Below, piece by piece: positions 41,708 to 52,407 of a stretch of DNA of 64,000 nucleotides (position 1 is the first letter of the stretch; every line of letters begins with the position of its first letter). A model generated the notes under the pieces. It did not search any database. It was not told the origin of the DNA and worked only from the letters and a program-made list of their open reading frames with translations. A program made the translations under genes and the position numbers. The DNA is from Curvularia sp. ZM96 (taxonomy: Eukaryota; Ascomycota; Dothideomycetes; Pleosporales; Pleosporaceae): assembly GCA_022457065.1 (NCBI GenBank), contig JAJGBQ010000007.1:992001-1056000 (forward strand), read 5' to 3'.

Positions 41708-44026
41708 ATGCGCAATCCCGTCGCCTGCGTCTCGTGCCGGTCGGCCAAGCAGAAGTGCATCCACGAGGACCGGCCGCCGTGCGACCGGTGCAAGCAGAGT
41801 GGGCGAGGCGACGCGTGCGAGTTTCCCGGTAGGTCGTGGTTGGCGTAGTGGTGGAGGTTGTGGTGGTGGAGAAAAGACACTGACCGAGAACAGCGCCCGG
41901 GACGAGTGCCATCCACCGCAAGCCCAAGCGGCCACGGCACTCTGAAGACGCAGGAGACACGCCGCCGTCCCACACAAACGCACCTCACAGCGCAACGCTC
42001 GTAGCGGCACAGCAGGGCGGCCGTAATGACGTACCCGTGCCGACCGGCAACAATGCCGCTGCCGCTACACACGTCTCGCCGACGGCGGCATCTGCTGCTG
42101 CGCTGCTCGACGGCCTCGATCCCTTTGAGCTGCTGACCGACGAGGTCAAGAACAGCTATCTGCGCTGCTCCTACAAGTGGAGCTTCCACCATACCCCGAC
42201 CCTGCTGCTGCGTATCCGTGACCGTACCCTCGAGCCATGGATGGCCTGGGCGATGCTGGCGCTTGCCATCCGGTACGACGACTCCAATTCACTGCCCTCC
42301 TCTGCGGCTGATACTCACCTTGTCCAGATTCGTCAAAGACCCCCCACACCCCTTCCGCTCCCAGACTGAAGCCAGCAATGCCTATGCCGCCCACGCCCGC
42401 CAGATCCTGCAGCAGGATCTGGAGACGCCCTCCATCAGCCGTGTCCAGGCCCTTCTCATGCTGACTGGCCATGACTGGGGCGCCGGTAATGGCAGGAGGG
42501 CTTGGATCTATCTGGGCATGGCCATACGCCTCGTCGAAGTCATGGACCTCACCCGCGAAACGGGCATCCCCCGCAACCGTGTGCCGACGCGTGAGGAGTT
42601 CATCGAAGCCGAGGTGCGTCGGCGCACTGCCTGGACCTGCTTCCTCATGGACTCGCTGCTGAGCGGCGGCAAGGGCCGCAAGAGATCCTTGACGGCTGCC
42701 GACATGTCCATTCAGCTGCCCTGCGAGCGTGAGGACTTTGTCTTTGGCGAGCCCAAGTGTACCCCTCAGCTCGACAACACGCAGCGTATGCCCCCCGTCG
42801 CCCTCCCCATAGGCGAAATCGGCATCATTGGCTACAGTATGCGTGCCGCAAACATCTGGGGTAAGGTCGCCCGCTGGGCCTGCAACGAAGACCTCAAGAG
42901 CGAGCTGCCCTGGTCGTCATCGTCCCAGTTCCAGCAGCTCATCTACGAACTCGAAGGCTGGAAGTCCTCTCTGCCCCAGCGCCTCCAGTATGACCTCTTT
43001 ACCATCCACAGCCACAATGCCGTCGAACAGGGACAAGCCTATTGCTACATGCACTGCATACATTTTATGAGTTACATGTTCCTGCATCGCGCTTACCTGC
43101 CCGTGCTCGGCCCCCACCAAAATGGTGCCAGTGCCGAGGAGAAGCATAACGCATATGACGAACATCGCGACATGTGGAAAAAATGGGAAAGGTCTTCTCG
43201 TAGAGAGCTGTTCAAGGACGCTGTCATGGTCCTCGACATGCTAGAGGAGATGCGCACGTTTGGTGTCTATTTCCTCCGCGGACTTGTGCCCTGGGTTGGC
43301 TTCACCATCTACACTGCCGTCGGCGCCATGCTCTATTCTTTCAACTTCCCCAGTGGTGATGACGACCCCCGCTGGCAGGAGAAGGCTCGAAAGAGCGTGA
43401 TACAGGGCTGTAACTTTCTCAAGGAGATGAAGACGCAGTGGCCTATGGCCGAAACATGGGTAAGTCAAGTACAAGGATGTCTTACCAATGCCCGCTAACA
43501 ACAAACTTCGCAGTTCGACACCATAAGGCGAATGCAAGCCTACTACCGCTCTGTGCTTGGCCAAGATGGCCCGGCTTCTCCAGAAGAGCGTCTAGCTCTC
43601 CGTCACGCTATGATTGACTACGGTGCATTGCAGCCGTCACCGGTCCAGAAGCCAAACGAATCTTCCAGAGTGGCTGAATCTCCCATTGTCAGTGCGAGCC
43701 TTTCGCCGACCGACCATCACACCCATGTAGGTTTTGTTGCATCCTTGTGTATATATCCGCTAATCCCTTTCCAGCGCAAACCTATTATCGCAAACATCAC
43801 AAACCCTTCGCTCGGCAGCCCAATGCCTACAACAGGCGCTACTCCCAACAGTTACACTCCAAATTTCGCCTGGAATACGCCACCAGCAGTTCCACCTCTT
43901 GAAGCCGACGAGACTTTCAACCTCGATTCCTTTGACTTGACAAACGAAGAACTCGAGGCCATGATGATGAACGCTACCCAGGAATTCTGGGCTAGCTTTC
44001 CAGGTGAAGTCGGCGTCGGATACTGA
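41708..44026 (+). CDS. Zn2Cys6 fungal-specific transcription factor
   Basis: Five exons, 41708-41828, 41894-42272, 42328-43459, 43514-43726 and 43775-44026, giving 698 aa. The binuclear zinc cluster is at the very N-terminus: Cys7, 10, 17, 25, 28 and 37 with C-x2-C-x6-C-x7-C-x2-C-x8-C spacing, binding CGG-type DNA. A basic linker (HRKPKRPRH) follows. The middle is a fungal transcription-factor regulatory domain: FELLTDEVKNSYL, ISRVQALLMLTGHDWGAGNGRRAWIYLGMAIRLV and RRRTAWTCFLMDSLLSGGKGR are typical. The C-terminus is acidic and Asn/Phe-rich (NLDSFDLTNEELEAMMM), a possible activation domain. The last intron (43727-43774) is 48 nt, phase 0 and stop-free, so a retained form adding 16 aa is possible. 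The pathway controlled cannot be read from sequence. Confidence 0.88.
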
Positions 44027-44632
44027 TCGACGGATGAGGGCGGCACTTTGGATTCTGCTAAAAGTTCGAATGTAAGGATATGGGGTGTTTTGGCGTCAGG
44101 CTCCGGTTCTTCTCTCAATATTCATAATTCTCTCACTCCATTCATCGGTAGCAAATCTTATCAGGACTGATGATATCGCTACGCGTTCAGGATCAATGCT
44201 ACATGTTGCAATTTTCATATCATTGATTCCGACTGTTTCGCCCAGCTGAATAGCTGGTATGTCGAGCTGGGCAAGATGCAATTTGCTCCTCTCCGACGTA
44301 GCCGACGTAGCCTCGTTATGTCATGACGCTAGCCTAAAAGGTCGCATGCTCTATTGAGGGTCCCGATGCATTCAGGGTCCAATAGAATTGCGTTTCTGCA
44401 TTAGATTTCATTCCCTGCAGCATGATATGCATATCTCATGATTCTGTAAATCTGGGCTCAAAACTTCCTCGATGACAAAACCATAGTGTGCAATGCCACT
44501 ACAATGCCCAGCAGAAGTAGTCCCTTGGCAGACAGCAAGGTACTCGCTCTTGTGAGCGGAAACCGAAATTTTTGATTCAACGCATCAGACCCCTCTATTT
44601 GATGCATATTCTTTCTGTACATCTCCTAGAAG
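44027..44632. other. Intergenic
   Basis: The transcription-factor 3' region and the promoter of the methyltransferase gene. Contains short direct GACGTAGCC repeats near 44296-44312. Nothing else recognised. Confidence 0.4.
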
Positions 44633-46097
44633 ATGCGATCATCCTTGCTGCTCATCCTAGCCGGGGTAGCATCGGCTTCGCTTGGGGCTGCTGACGCCCC
44701 AAGTCAAGCTGGCCAAGTCCCACAGCTGAGCGACATACCAACACCAGAGATGGACAAGATTAAGGCTGCTCTTGAAGATGCGCAGGCCGCACAAAATGTG
44801 TTGAACATGGGTGCAATGCTGTCCAGTCATTCTTTACCGTCACCCCGCCATAGACAAGAAAAAGCCCATCTCATGAAGCGAATGGATCGTAAGAGCGGGA
44901 AATGGACAATGAATCATCCACGATACAGACTCCTTGAAGCGCTCTGGGCATATACCCGGTACCGTGAGCGACAGATGGCTGAGCTTGATCGCTGGCGAAG
45001 CTTGTACAAGAGTGTGAGCAAAAAGCAGATGAAGGCGCGCATTCAATCCGACATAGAGTTCCACAACTTTGCTAATTATTCCATAGACGCTAGAATTCGT
45101 TGTTGGCTACAAGAAGAGACTAGATGAGATCGAAGAATTAATTTACATCAACGCAGCCGTTTGCCGCAGCATGGTCCGTCACGCTATGCAGTTCTACGGC
45201 ATCGAACAGAAAGAACTCGACGATCACATGACGAAAGCGGAGAAGGATGGGCGGCAGGCAGATCGCTTTGCAGTTGCGCAGACGCTAAAGCATTATGTGC
45301 GAGACTGGGCTGACGAAGGAGCCAAGGAGAGAAATGAAGCTTTTCCGTGCATATTGAGCCTACTAGACAGTGTCAAATCGGAGTCGTCCGAGGGAACCAA
45401 ACTCAAAGTTCTGCTACCAGGTTCTGGAATGGGACGGCTGGGCCATGACGTGGCTAATCTGGGAGGTCAGTTACCTCCTACTTACCTGCTGCAGCCATGG
45501 TGCATATCGCTAATCACTCGTCTAGGATTCGAAGTAACAATCAACGAATGGTCCATGTACATGAACGTAGGTTACCGCTACATGGACGCGCAGACTACCG
45601 TCAATAAAATGACATTCCACCCCTTTGTCGACGCCATGTCGCACCACACCACGAGAGAAGACATGCTACGTGCTGTATCTGCACCTAATATACCCCCGAA
45701 CCCCGACGTCCTCCTCGTCGAAGGCGACTTTAACACCGTTTTCAACGACCAAACCGCCCACTTCGACATCGTCGTTACTCATTTCTTCATTGACACGGCG
45801 CGCAACCTCATGGCGTACTTTGACACAATATCGCGCATTTTGAAGCCAGGCGGCCGCTGGATCAACTTTGGGCCGCTGCTGTATGGAACGGGCCCGTTTG
45901 TGCAATTGAGCCTTGACGAGATTATTGCGGTTGTGGAGGATATGGGTTTTGAGTTTGAGGATATCGGGGAAGAGTGTGGGAAGTTGACGTTTGAGGGGGG
46001 GAAGGTAAGGAGTAAGGAGGCGGAGTATGGGTTTAATGTCAAGGCCTTGACGAGGTATGCATATTTGGCGCAGGTTTGGATGGTTAGAAAGGTATAA
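44633..46097 (+). CDS. Carnosine N-methyltransferase-like (N2227 family) protein with signal-like N-terminus
   Basis: Three exons, 44633-45013, 45087-45465 and 45526-46097, with introns of 73 and 60 nt, giving 443 aa. The second intron is in frame and stop-free. I call it because GTCAGT, CTAATC and CTAG are all present and its removal restores an uninterrupted LGG-FEVTINEWSMYMN segment. The N2227/carnosine methyltransferase family is recognised by HPRYRLLEALWAYTRYRERQ, GYKKRLDEIEELIYINAAVC, the SAM motif VLLPGSGMGRLG (about 235-246), VEGDFN and LKPGGRWINFGPLLYG. These enzymes methylate the imidazole of carnosine or related histidine peptides. The first 20 residues (MRSSLLLILAGVASASLGAA) look like a signal peptide, unusual for a family generally cytosolic or nuclear. 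Confidence 0.88.
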
Positions 46098-47138
46098 GGT
46101 GTATTTTTGTTCATGGCATGGAGTAGAGAGTTTGGATGCGATATGCAAGTAGTACTAAAGATTTAGACCCAAGATGCGAAGAGTGAATAAAAGAAAGCAA
46201 ACAGTAGGAAGTAAATTTCTTCTAAAGCTAAATATTGACCAGAGACCGATAGCGCACAAGTAGAGTGATCGAAGGATGAAAAGCACCTTGGAAAGAGATA
46301 TAAGACGAGAGTTAACACGAAGCGTCTGGTACACCAGCAGATGGGCACAGGATATGTACGGTATGTGGAAGCTATATTGTGGAGCTTCCAGGTCTTGCCT
46401 ACGTAGATATGCCTTGAGCTACTTCGCCAATCAGCCTTAGGATACTGATGTTTTGAGCATCTTGTCTCTTTCTGGTATGTCACCCGGCCACTGTAGCTTG
46501 GACTTGTCCAGGTAAGACGCTAACCCAACTTATACTTGAAGTGCGCCGACCCCAATCCCATTTTTTCCTCTGCATGGATGTCCTGAACATGTCCAAGAGT
46601 GTTTCGCGCGTTCTAGACTCTATCATATCCGACATGACGGTTCGAGATCTGATGACAAAGTATGTTTTGGCACGGACCTCTGCTCCCTGGTATGATTACG
46701 TGCCCCATATTTACGGGGTATGTACAAATCGTTCTTTCTTTCGACAGCACCTTCATTTATGCTCACTTTTCAACGCCGTCTTCATTGAAATTGTGGAAGT
46801 TGCAGATCCAGCGGTACATTTTGAAATGTGATAACAATCCTAATAAACTAACACCAAATTTCCAATGACAAGGGACAAAAATTACATTAACTGTCCCCTT
46901 AGTCTAACAAACAAGTATATTGTGGTATGATAGGAGATCGAGCGCAAAAGATCAAGGGGCGACCCGCAATCAGATAGTCGAAAAGTAATCGCTAGTATTG
47001 AATTGAGTGAAGAAGGTGTCTATCTACTCCGAATAGAAATCCGCATATATACTAATCGCCTAGTCACGTGCTACTACACTACAATATACAAAGTCAAAAA
47101 AATCGGTCTAATTTCCCGCAGCCTCTCGCTACCACCCC
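46098..47138. other. Intergenic with a possible gene fragment
   Basis: No complete gene. A frame at 46574-46831 is listed separately. The remainder, including 46832-47120, is AT-rich 3' flank of the peroxidase gene. Confidence 0.4.
46574..46831 (+). pseudogene. Possible gene fragment, unrecognised
   Basis: An 85-codon frame from an ATG. Its first 50 residues look protein-like (SRVLDSIISDMTVRDLMTKY, then LARTSAPWYDYVPHIYG), and a GTATGT donor-like sequence follows directly. The only nearby acceptor would give a 30-nt intron, which is too short. It reads like the start of a larger enzyme cut off after one exon. I do not recognise the family; chance is possible. Confidence 0.25.
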
Positions 47139-48089
47139 TTATGCGATGAACTTCTTACGCAACTTCTCCACAAAAGCCTCGTTAGCCTCCATCCTCGCGC
47201 GGCGAACACTGGACTTTGGAATCAGAGCCGAGCAATCCTGGAGGTTCTGTGGATTAGAACCGATGACTGCAAATCGGTTCCATGCTGGTGTAAATGCGTC
47301 GCTCCACCTAGCGGTCGATTTGGTAAAAACAGCCCATGTTCTCCATGTCTGGAATTCGACACTTGTTAGCTCATGTACCCATTCGAGCGGTCTAGTGGAG
47401 ATAGATCAGATACGTACCTCGGTTGCATTGGCCAGGAGACGATCGCTTTGCAGACTGTATGGGGCAGTGCCGAACTTCGTCTCGCTATAATACCTGATAT
47501 CCAACCTCGCAGGCGAGGAGTCGAGCGACTTGCCAGCCTGGTTAGGATCATCGAAGAACTGCAGCGCCACACTATGCGTTCCCATTAACGCGACTACGTC
47601 TTCTGGTGTGAAGCCCTTGGCACGGAATAAATTCAGAATTCTTGATACAGAGTCGCGGCTACCTGGAACGCCACCAGGCGCAGCGGGTATGCTTCTGTCT
47701 CTTCTGCCCACCAATGCCTGGACGCGGGGGCCCAGCGGGCATGAGGAAATAGCCATGGCTCCAGCAAATTGAATCATGTCTGCAGCACCGACTTTATACT
47801 TCTGTCGCCAACCGTTGAGCTTGCCGCAGAGAGGGCCGAGTCCACGGTTCTCAGGTCTCGTGGTGCATTCATTGCTGAGGATCAAGCTACCATCGCAACC
47901 GTTGTTGATACAATCGTGAAATACGGCACGAATTGCTCCACGAGCGTCTCGATTGCAGCCAGCAAATGCGCCCTTGAGTTCTGAAGCCACCTGCGACCAG
48001 ACTGCTGGGCAGGAGCCGGCACGGGGCCAGAGGTTGAAAGCGGAGATTGGGGCTGCCGCAAGGGCGAGGAGGGCGATTGAGGGACGCAT
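47139..48089 (-). CDS. Secreted class II-type haem peroxidase (ligninase-like, AA2)
   Basis: Two exons, 48089-47418 and 47348-47139, with a 69-nt intron, giving 293 aa. Residues 1-18 are a signal peptide (IALLALAAAPISA). The distal haem side is AIRAVFHDC, with Arg54 and catalytic His58 in the R-x3-H spacing of plant-type peroxidases. INNGCDGSLILSNE carries the calcium-site Gly/Asp/Ser residues. The proximal side is MGTHSVA with His172 as haem ligand. Several cysteines suit disulfides. Ligninase-family ascomycete peroxidases of about 300 aa oxidise phenolics with hydrogen peroxide outside the cell. I see no clear manganese-site carboxylate set or exposed catalytic tryptophan, so true lignin peroxidase activity should not be assumed. 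Confidence 0.9.
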
Positions 48090-51000
48090 TGAGACGTATT
48101 AATATTGAAGGAATTATTCAGATATGCAATTAGACAATAAGATTCTGGGGAAGTCTGGGACTGAAAGAAGAAGCACCCAAAGGTTTCCGCTGGTAGTCGA
48201 AGTGTGATGGTGTTCAAGGCACGAGAGAGAAGGAGGATTATATACTATGAAGATCTCTATTTCCAAAATTTGATCATCAAAGCATATCGTGGCCTGCAAG
48301 TCGTGGTGAGGTTGTCTCGCCGACGCTATGTCCCGTAACAGTCGATGGCTAACCTTTACGAGACTACAATCTTACGCTCACCACCGCACAGGCTGCGCTG
48401 AACTCTTTCTAGAACTTCCGAACTTTGACGCCTCCACATGCCAAGTCTTACCAACCCGCAGCGTATCATTGGCGGATATCTCACGACGGGTACAAGGTAA
48501 ACACATCAAAGCCACTAGATCAGACGGATCGGTCACCGTCAGTGTAAAGGAAATTACCTCTCATCCTATTAATAGGGCTGAAGCTAATTTGCGGCTTTAC
48601 GGCGAAATATATGACGTGAGATCGACAAGATGGAGGCGGAACGATAGTGACTAGCTGTGTTTGGACATACATAAGCGCTCAGAACGGAAATATGGTTTTT
48701 GTACTTGACGAAAACAGTTTTTTGCTTCCATGAACACCAAAAATAATTGAGGATGCTGTCCTTGGTACTGAGGGAAAAGGCATGGGACTGCAGCATAGCA
48801 GTTCATGGTTCGTATTTTTGGTAACTCCAAGTCGATTGGCACACTCGATTGTTGGGTGCCGAACGATGCATCTCACCAAATACTAGTGAGTACGGAGTAC
48901 TGTTCCCGTCTCCGATTTACTCGGTGTAGAGACCAACGGAACCTCCCGTATTCTCTTATTGTGGTAGTAAGTAGCAGAGACCTCACCAGCAAATCTCCGA
49001 TGGGCGTTCTCAACTACACTCTTTTCGTGGCTTATTACGTGATATGAAGAGCGGGATAGAATCTAATATAGTCTTGGGCCTTTTGAAAAGCTTCTGGCTT
49101 CAACTATACTTCAGCCACTACCGCTTCATTGCATAAGCAAAGGCGCACTCATTTCTCAAGCACATCACAGTTTCCAAATTGTGAATAGGTATGGAGTTGT
49201 TCCTGCTCTAGCACTACATGTTACTAATCTCTCAACAATGGTATCGATAGCATCCAGTATGAGCTTTGCACTATCTAATGTTGCGTCATTAGGTGGTTAA
49301 AACCGATCTCATATTAAGTGTTGTAATATTAAATACGCACACAAGAAAGAAGACGAGAGTTAATTTCCATGACTTTCGTGTCGAAGCGGAGCTATCGCAG
49401 GGGTAACAAATCAGCGCGGGAAGCAAATATGTAAGTAAGCAGACAACGCAGATCGGACCACGAGACTACAGATCTGGCACTTGTGACAGACTGTCAAAAG
49501 CACACGAGCAAGATTCTGTCGGCCCAAAGTTAACAGGATCACGTGAATGGACTCTATCATATTCTCAATCCTTATATCTCTGGGAGTATTATTCAGGCAC
49601 AAGGCTGTGGGGTTTTCCTCGAGCGAATCTGCGCAGCTCATGTAACAGGCTAGAACTCAAAGAACACTGGCAAAACATCTAAGGAGTAGATATGGTCATG
49701 AAAACATTGACTTTACATAACTCAAGTTGGGGCTATGATGTTTCTACCAGGTACAACAAAATGATGGGAAGCTTTCAATGTACTAAATACATTCTTTGTT
49801 GCCTAGATAACCAGGCCTTCTCATGAAGTGGAATACCCTTAGCCGCTTCATCACATATAATCGTGCTTTGTGCGAAATTCTGGGCGTAGGGACTCTGTAG
49901 AGTCTAGATAGAGAGTGAAGAGATGAGTTCAGAGACTGAACATAATCTCAGAAGTTTGCCCTCAAAGAGAAAGGTAAAGACGAAGACTGTGCCTCAGCCT
50001 TAGAAACCTTTCTATTGAACTCGCCTCTGTTCTCGCTTACATTCACTCTTAGCGGTGTATATTTGGCATTTGGATTCTATCAATCCTTGTAGCCGACGTC
50101 TTTTACCACTAAGTGCATTGTGTCATGAAGCGACGAATCTTAAACCTACGGCCTAGCCATACTACTCCAATTTCAGTATTCCATGTGAAATGTGATGCTG
50201 GCTTAGATGGACATCTGTCTCAATCAGTGCCTTTTTCCTAAGTGGTTCTACGTGGCTGGAGGTCCTTGCCTTGCAGACCTGTTCCTTATTAACACTATTT
50301 CTAGCCTATATTAATGGCTGCGGGCTAAGAGGAAGCTAGATTATGTACTTTAAAGCCGAATAGCCAGTGTTTTGGTTTGATGTCGTCAACAGTTTCTGGT
50401 GTTCTATAACTACTTCTACTTTGGACGTTAGAATATTTGATTTGCATCGCTAGACAAACACCAATAAACACCCTACAGTGGGGCCAGATTAGACACTACT
50501 TACGTGTCCCAGACTTCACATCGCATGACCAAAGAACTTTCGGGGCTTGTAAATAACTCCAGTGTTTAAGCGGTTTCAGGTCAAAGATGATCGATACGGA
50601 CGGATCTAGCAATCAACCATTCTTTAACTCCTGTATCGTGCGTTGTCTTACTTCAAATAGGTTAGTGCATTAATATCACTTCTTTTTTCCCCTAATCAAC
50701 TATGGAAGCTTACGTCTGATGCTACTGTGATCCTCCGAAGATCTTCCAGTAAGCAAATTTTGGTGAGATAACAATTGGGCCACACTGATTGTACACCAGG
50801 ATTTCCCTTCTGAATCTCTTGATAACCATCTCTTTAGCCTGTGGCAATTGAGAGGATTATTTAATCATTAATATAGAAATTTGCTATCTCTAGGTAGAAT
50901 TAAAATCGTGTCTCTATAATCTTTGCTGGAGGTGCCAAGAAGATGGAACTGACAGGGCTTAGAGTTACTTGAAATGAATTTAATATGATACATCACCAAA

Positions 51001-51315
51001 AAGCCTTTTCTATCGCGACTGAGCTTGTGTTGGATCAAATAAAATCCTTATAATTACCCCAAACTCCAAATTGTACTTCATAGATCTGCCCCTAGGCAAT
51101 TGTGTTGGTCCGGCGTGCTAGTCATTCGAATAGCTAGTTTAGACCCTAGATCTAATTAGCCGAGAAAGATAGAATGATTGATAGCTTAAGAGAAGGTTGA
51201 ACTTAGCCTTTCCTCACGGTATTTATATTCTGAAGTTTTCGCATTCAATCACATACCAGACTAGACATAGCTCCTATTACTCTAAAGCTCTTCTATTTTC
51301 TTTATCTGATTCAAG
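48090..51315. other. Gene-poor, increasingly AT-rich stretch
   Basis: TATA-like sequence for the peroxidase lies near 48241-48248. An ATG-initiated 108-codon plus-strand frame at 48328-48654 lacks features. From about 48.7 kb the DNA is AT-rich with abundant CTA/TAG and TTA steps on both strands and no open frame longer than about 80 codons, as expected of old, mutated repeats. Confidence 0.4.
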
Positions 51316-52407
51316 ATGAAGTCTACGTCCTATCTCGCTGTTTTTTGCCCTCTTTGCCTCAACAGCGTTTGCTCGCTGCAGCGCTTTGGTCGAAGTAATG
51401 GCCAAGTTTGTGCCAAAGGCGAAATTATCCCCCTCAAGTTTCTTAAAGCACTAGCTAACCTTTTTTTCAGTACAATGTTTATGTCGTGAGTCATTTTTGA
51501 ATCAATCCAACATTTCTGATACCCTAACGAGCAATTTTCCTTAATGAGACCTCGGCGACTCACCCACTGGAGCTGAAGGCTGTTGTAGGTCTGAGCACTA
51601 CTAGTATTATACATTTCAACTATTCAACCAATCTGACACGTGAGCGAGTTTGAATCAATTTCCCCAATATAATCCTCTTTTGTTCAAGGTTTCCCAGCTC
51701 CCACAGCTTGCTTGTGACAGTCACATGAGAAGCTTTGCCTACCCACGTGATAGCGGGGCTCTTAAACACTTTTAGCCATGTTGCAGCCAGGTAGGCACGA
51801 TCCATAAAGCAACACGGCTAGTCGTCCTCCTTAATTTCGATCGCTAGCCAAAGACTAGAACGTCTCTGTCAACTAATCATCCTAGTAGGCAGTCTGTGAA
51901 GCAAAAGCCTCCGTCTTTGCTCACGTCATCTTAGGTCTGCGTAACTTCACGCCAACTTCAGCAGCTTAAGTGGGTATTCGAACAAATAACCGAGCACCAT
52001 ATGAACATAAGGCACGGTTCTAATACTGTGGAAATCTTTTGTTAACAGGCATGGATGAAGAAACTAGAGGGGGCAAGACGACTGGTAGCTTTACGTGGAC
52101 TAAAGGCGATGGATTGTTGGAGCCAAGAAACTACGCAAGACGAATAATTTTCAAGAAAGGCTTTGTGAGAGTTCGAGCTCCCGATGATACATCAACAGCA
52201 GAGGGCCGAGCCGAAGCCCAGGAAATGACCTTCGATGTTCCCGCCAACCATCGCTGCGAAGTTCTCGGCTCCGCCCAGTATTACTTCGTCGTTGCTGAAG
52301 ACCTGTATCTCCTGTGTGAATCTGGGTAAGAGCAAGCTGCCTAACTGAATCTGTTGCAAAACTTCGCCTGATTACAAATAGGAGGGTGCAATCTACAAAG
52401 ATCGACT
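51316..52407 (+). pseudogene. Probable decayed secreted-protein gene
   Basis: An ATG at 51316 starts a signal-peptide-like sequence, but a six-T run at 51341-51346 puts the frame out by one base: the hydrophobic signal continues in the neighbouring frame, not in frame with the ATG. Downstream are intron-like pieces (GTAATG...CTAACC...TTTCAG, and a GTGAGT donor). A well-formed last exon lies at about 52050-52326: frame open for 90 codons, ending at a GTAAGA donor, with an ATAG acceptor at 52380 and a stop nine codons later. That exon has two cysteines and no recognised domain. The whole lies in AT-rich, gene-poor DNA. It may be a disabled small secreted protein, or a live gene with a homopolymer sequencing error. 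Confidence 0.35.

Noticed and set aside
41293..42192. 299-codon minus-strand open frame opposite the Zn2Cys6 gene
   Set aside because: Antisense to the zinc-cluster exon and promoter; high GC explains the lack of stops.
48328..48654. ATG-initiated 108-codon plus-strand frame upstream of the peroxidase
   Set aside because: No motif, signal or splice context; may lie in the peroxidase promoter. Not convincing enough to call a gene.
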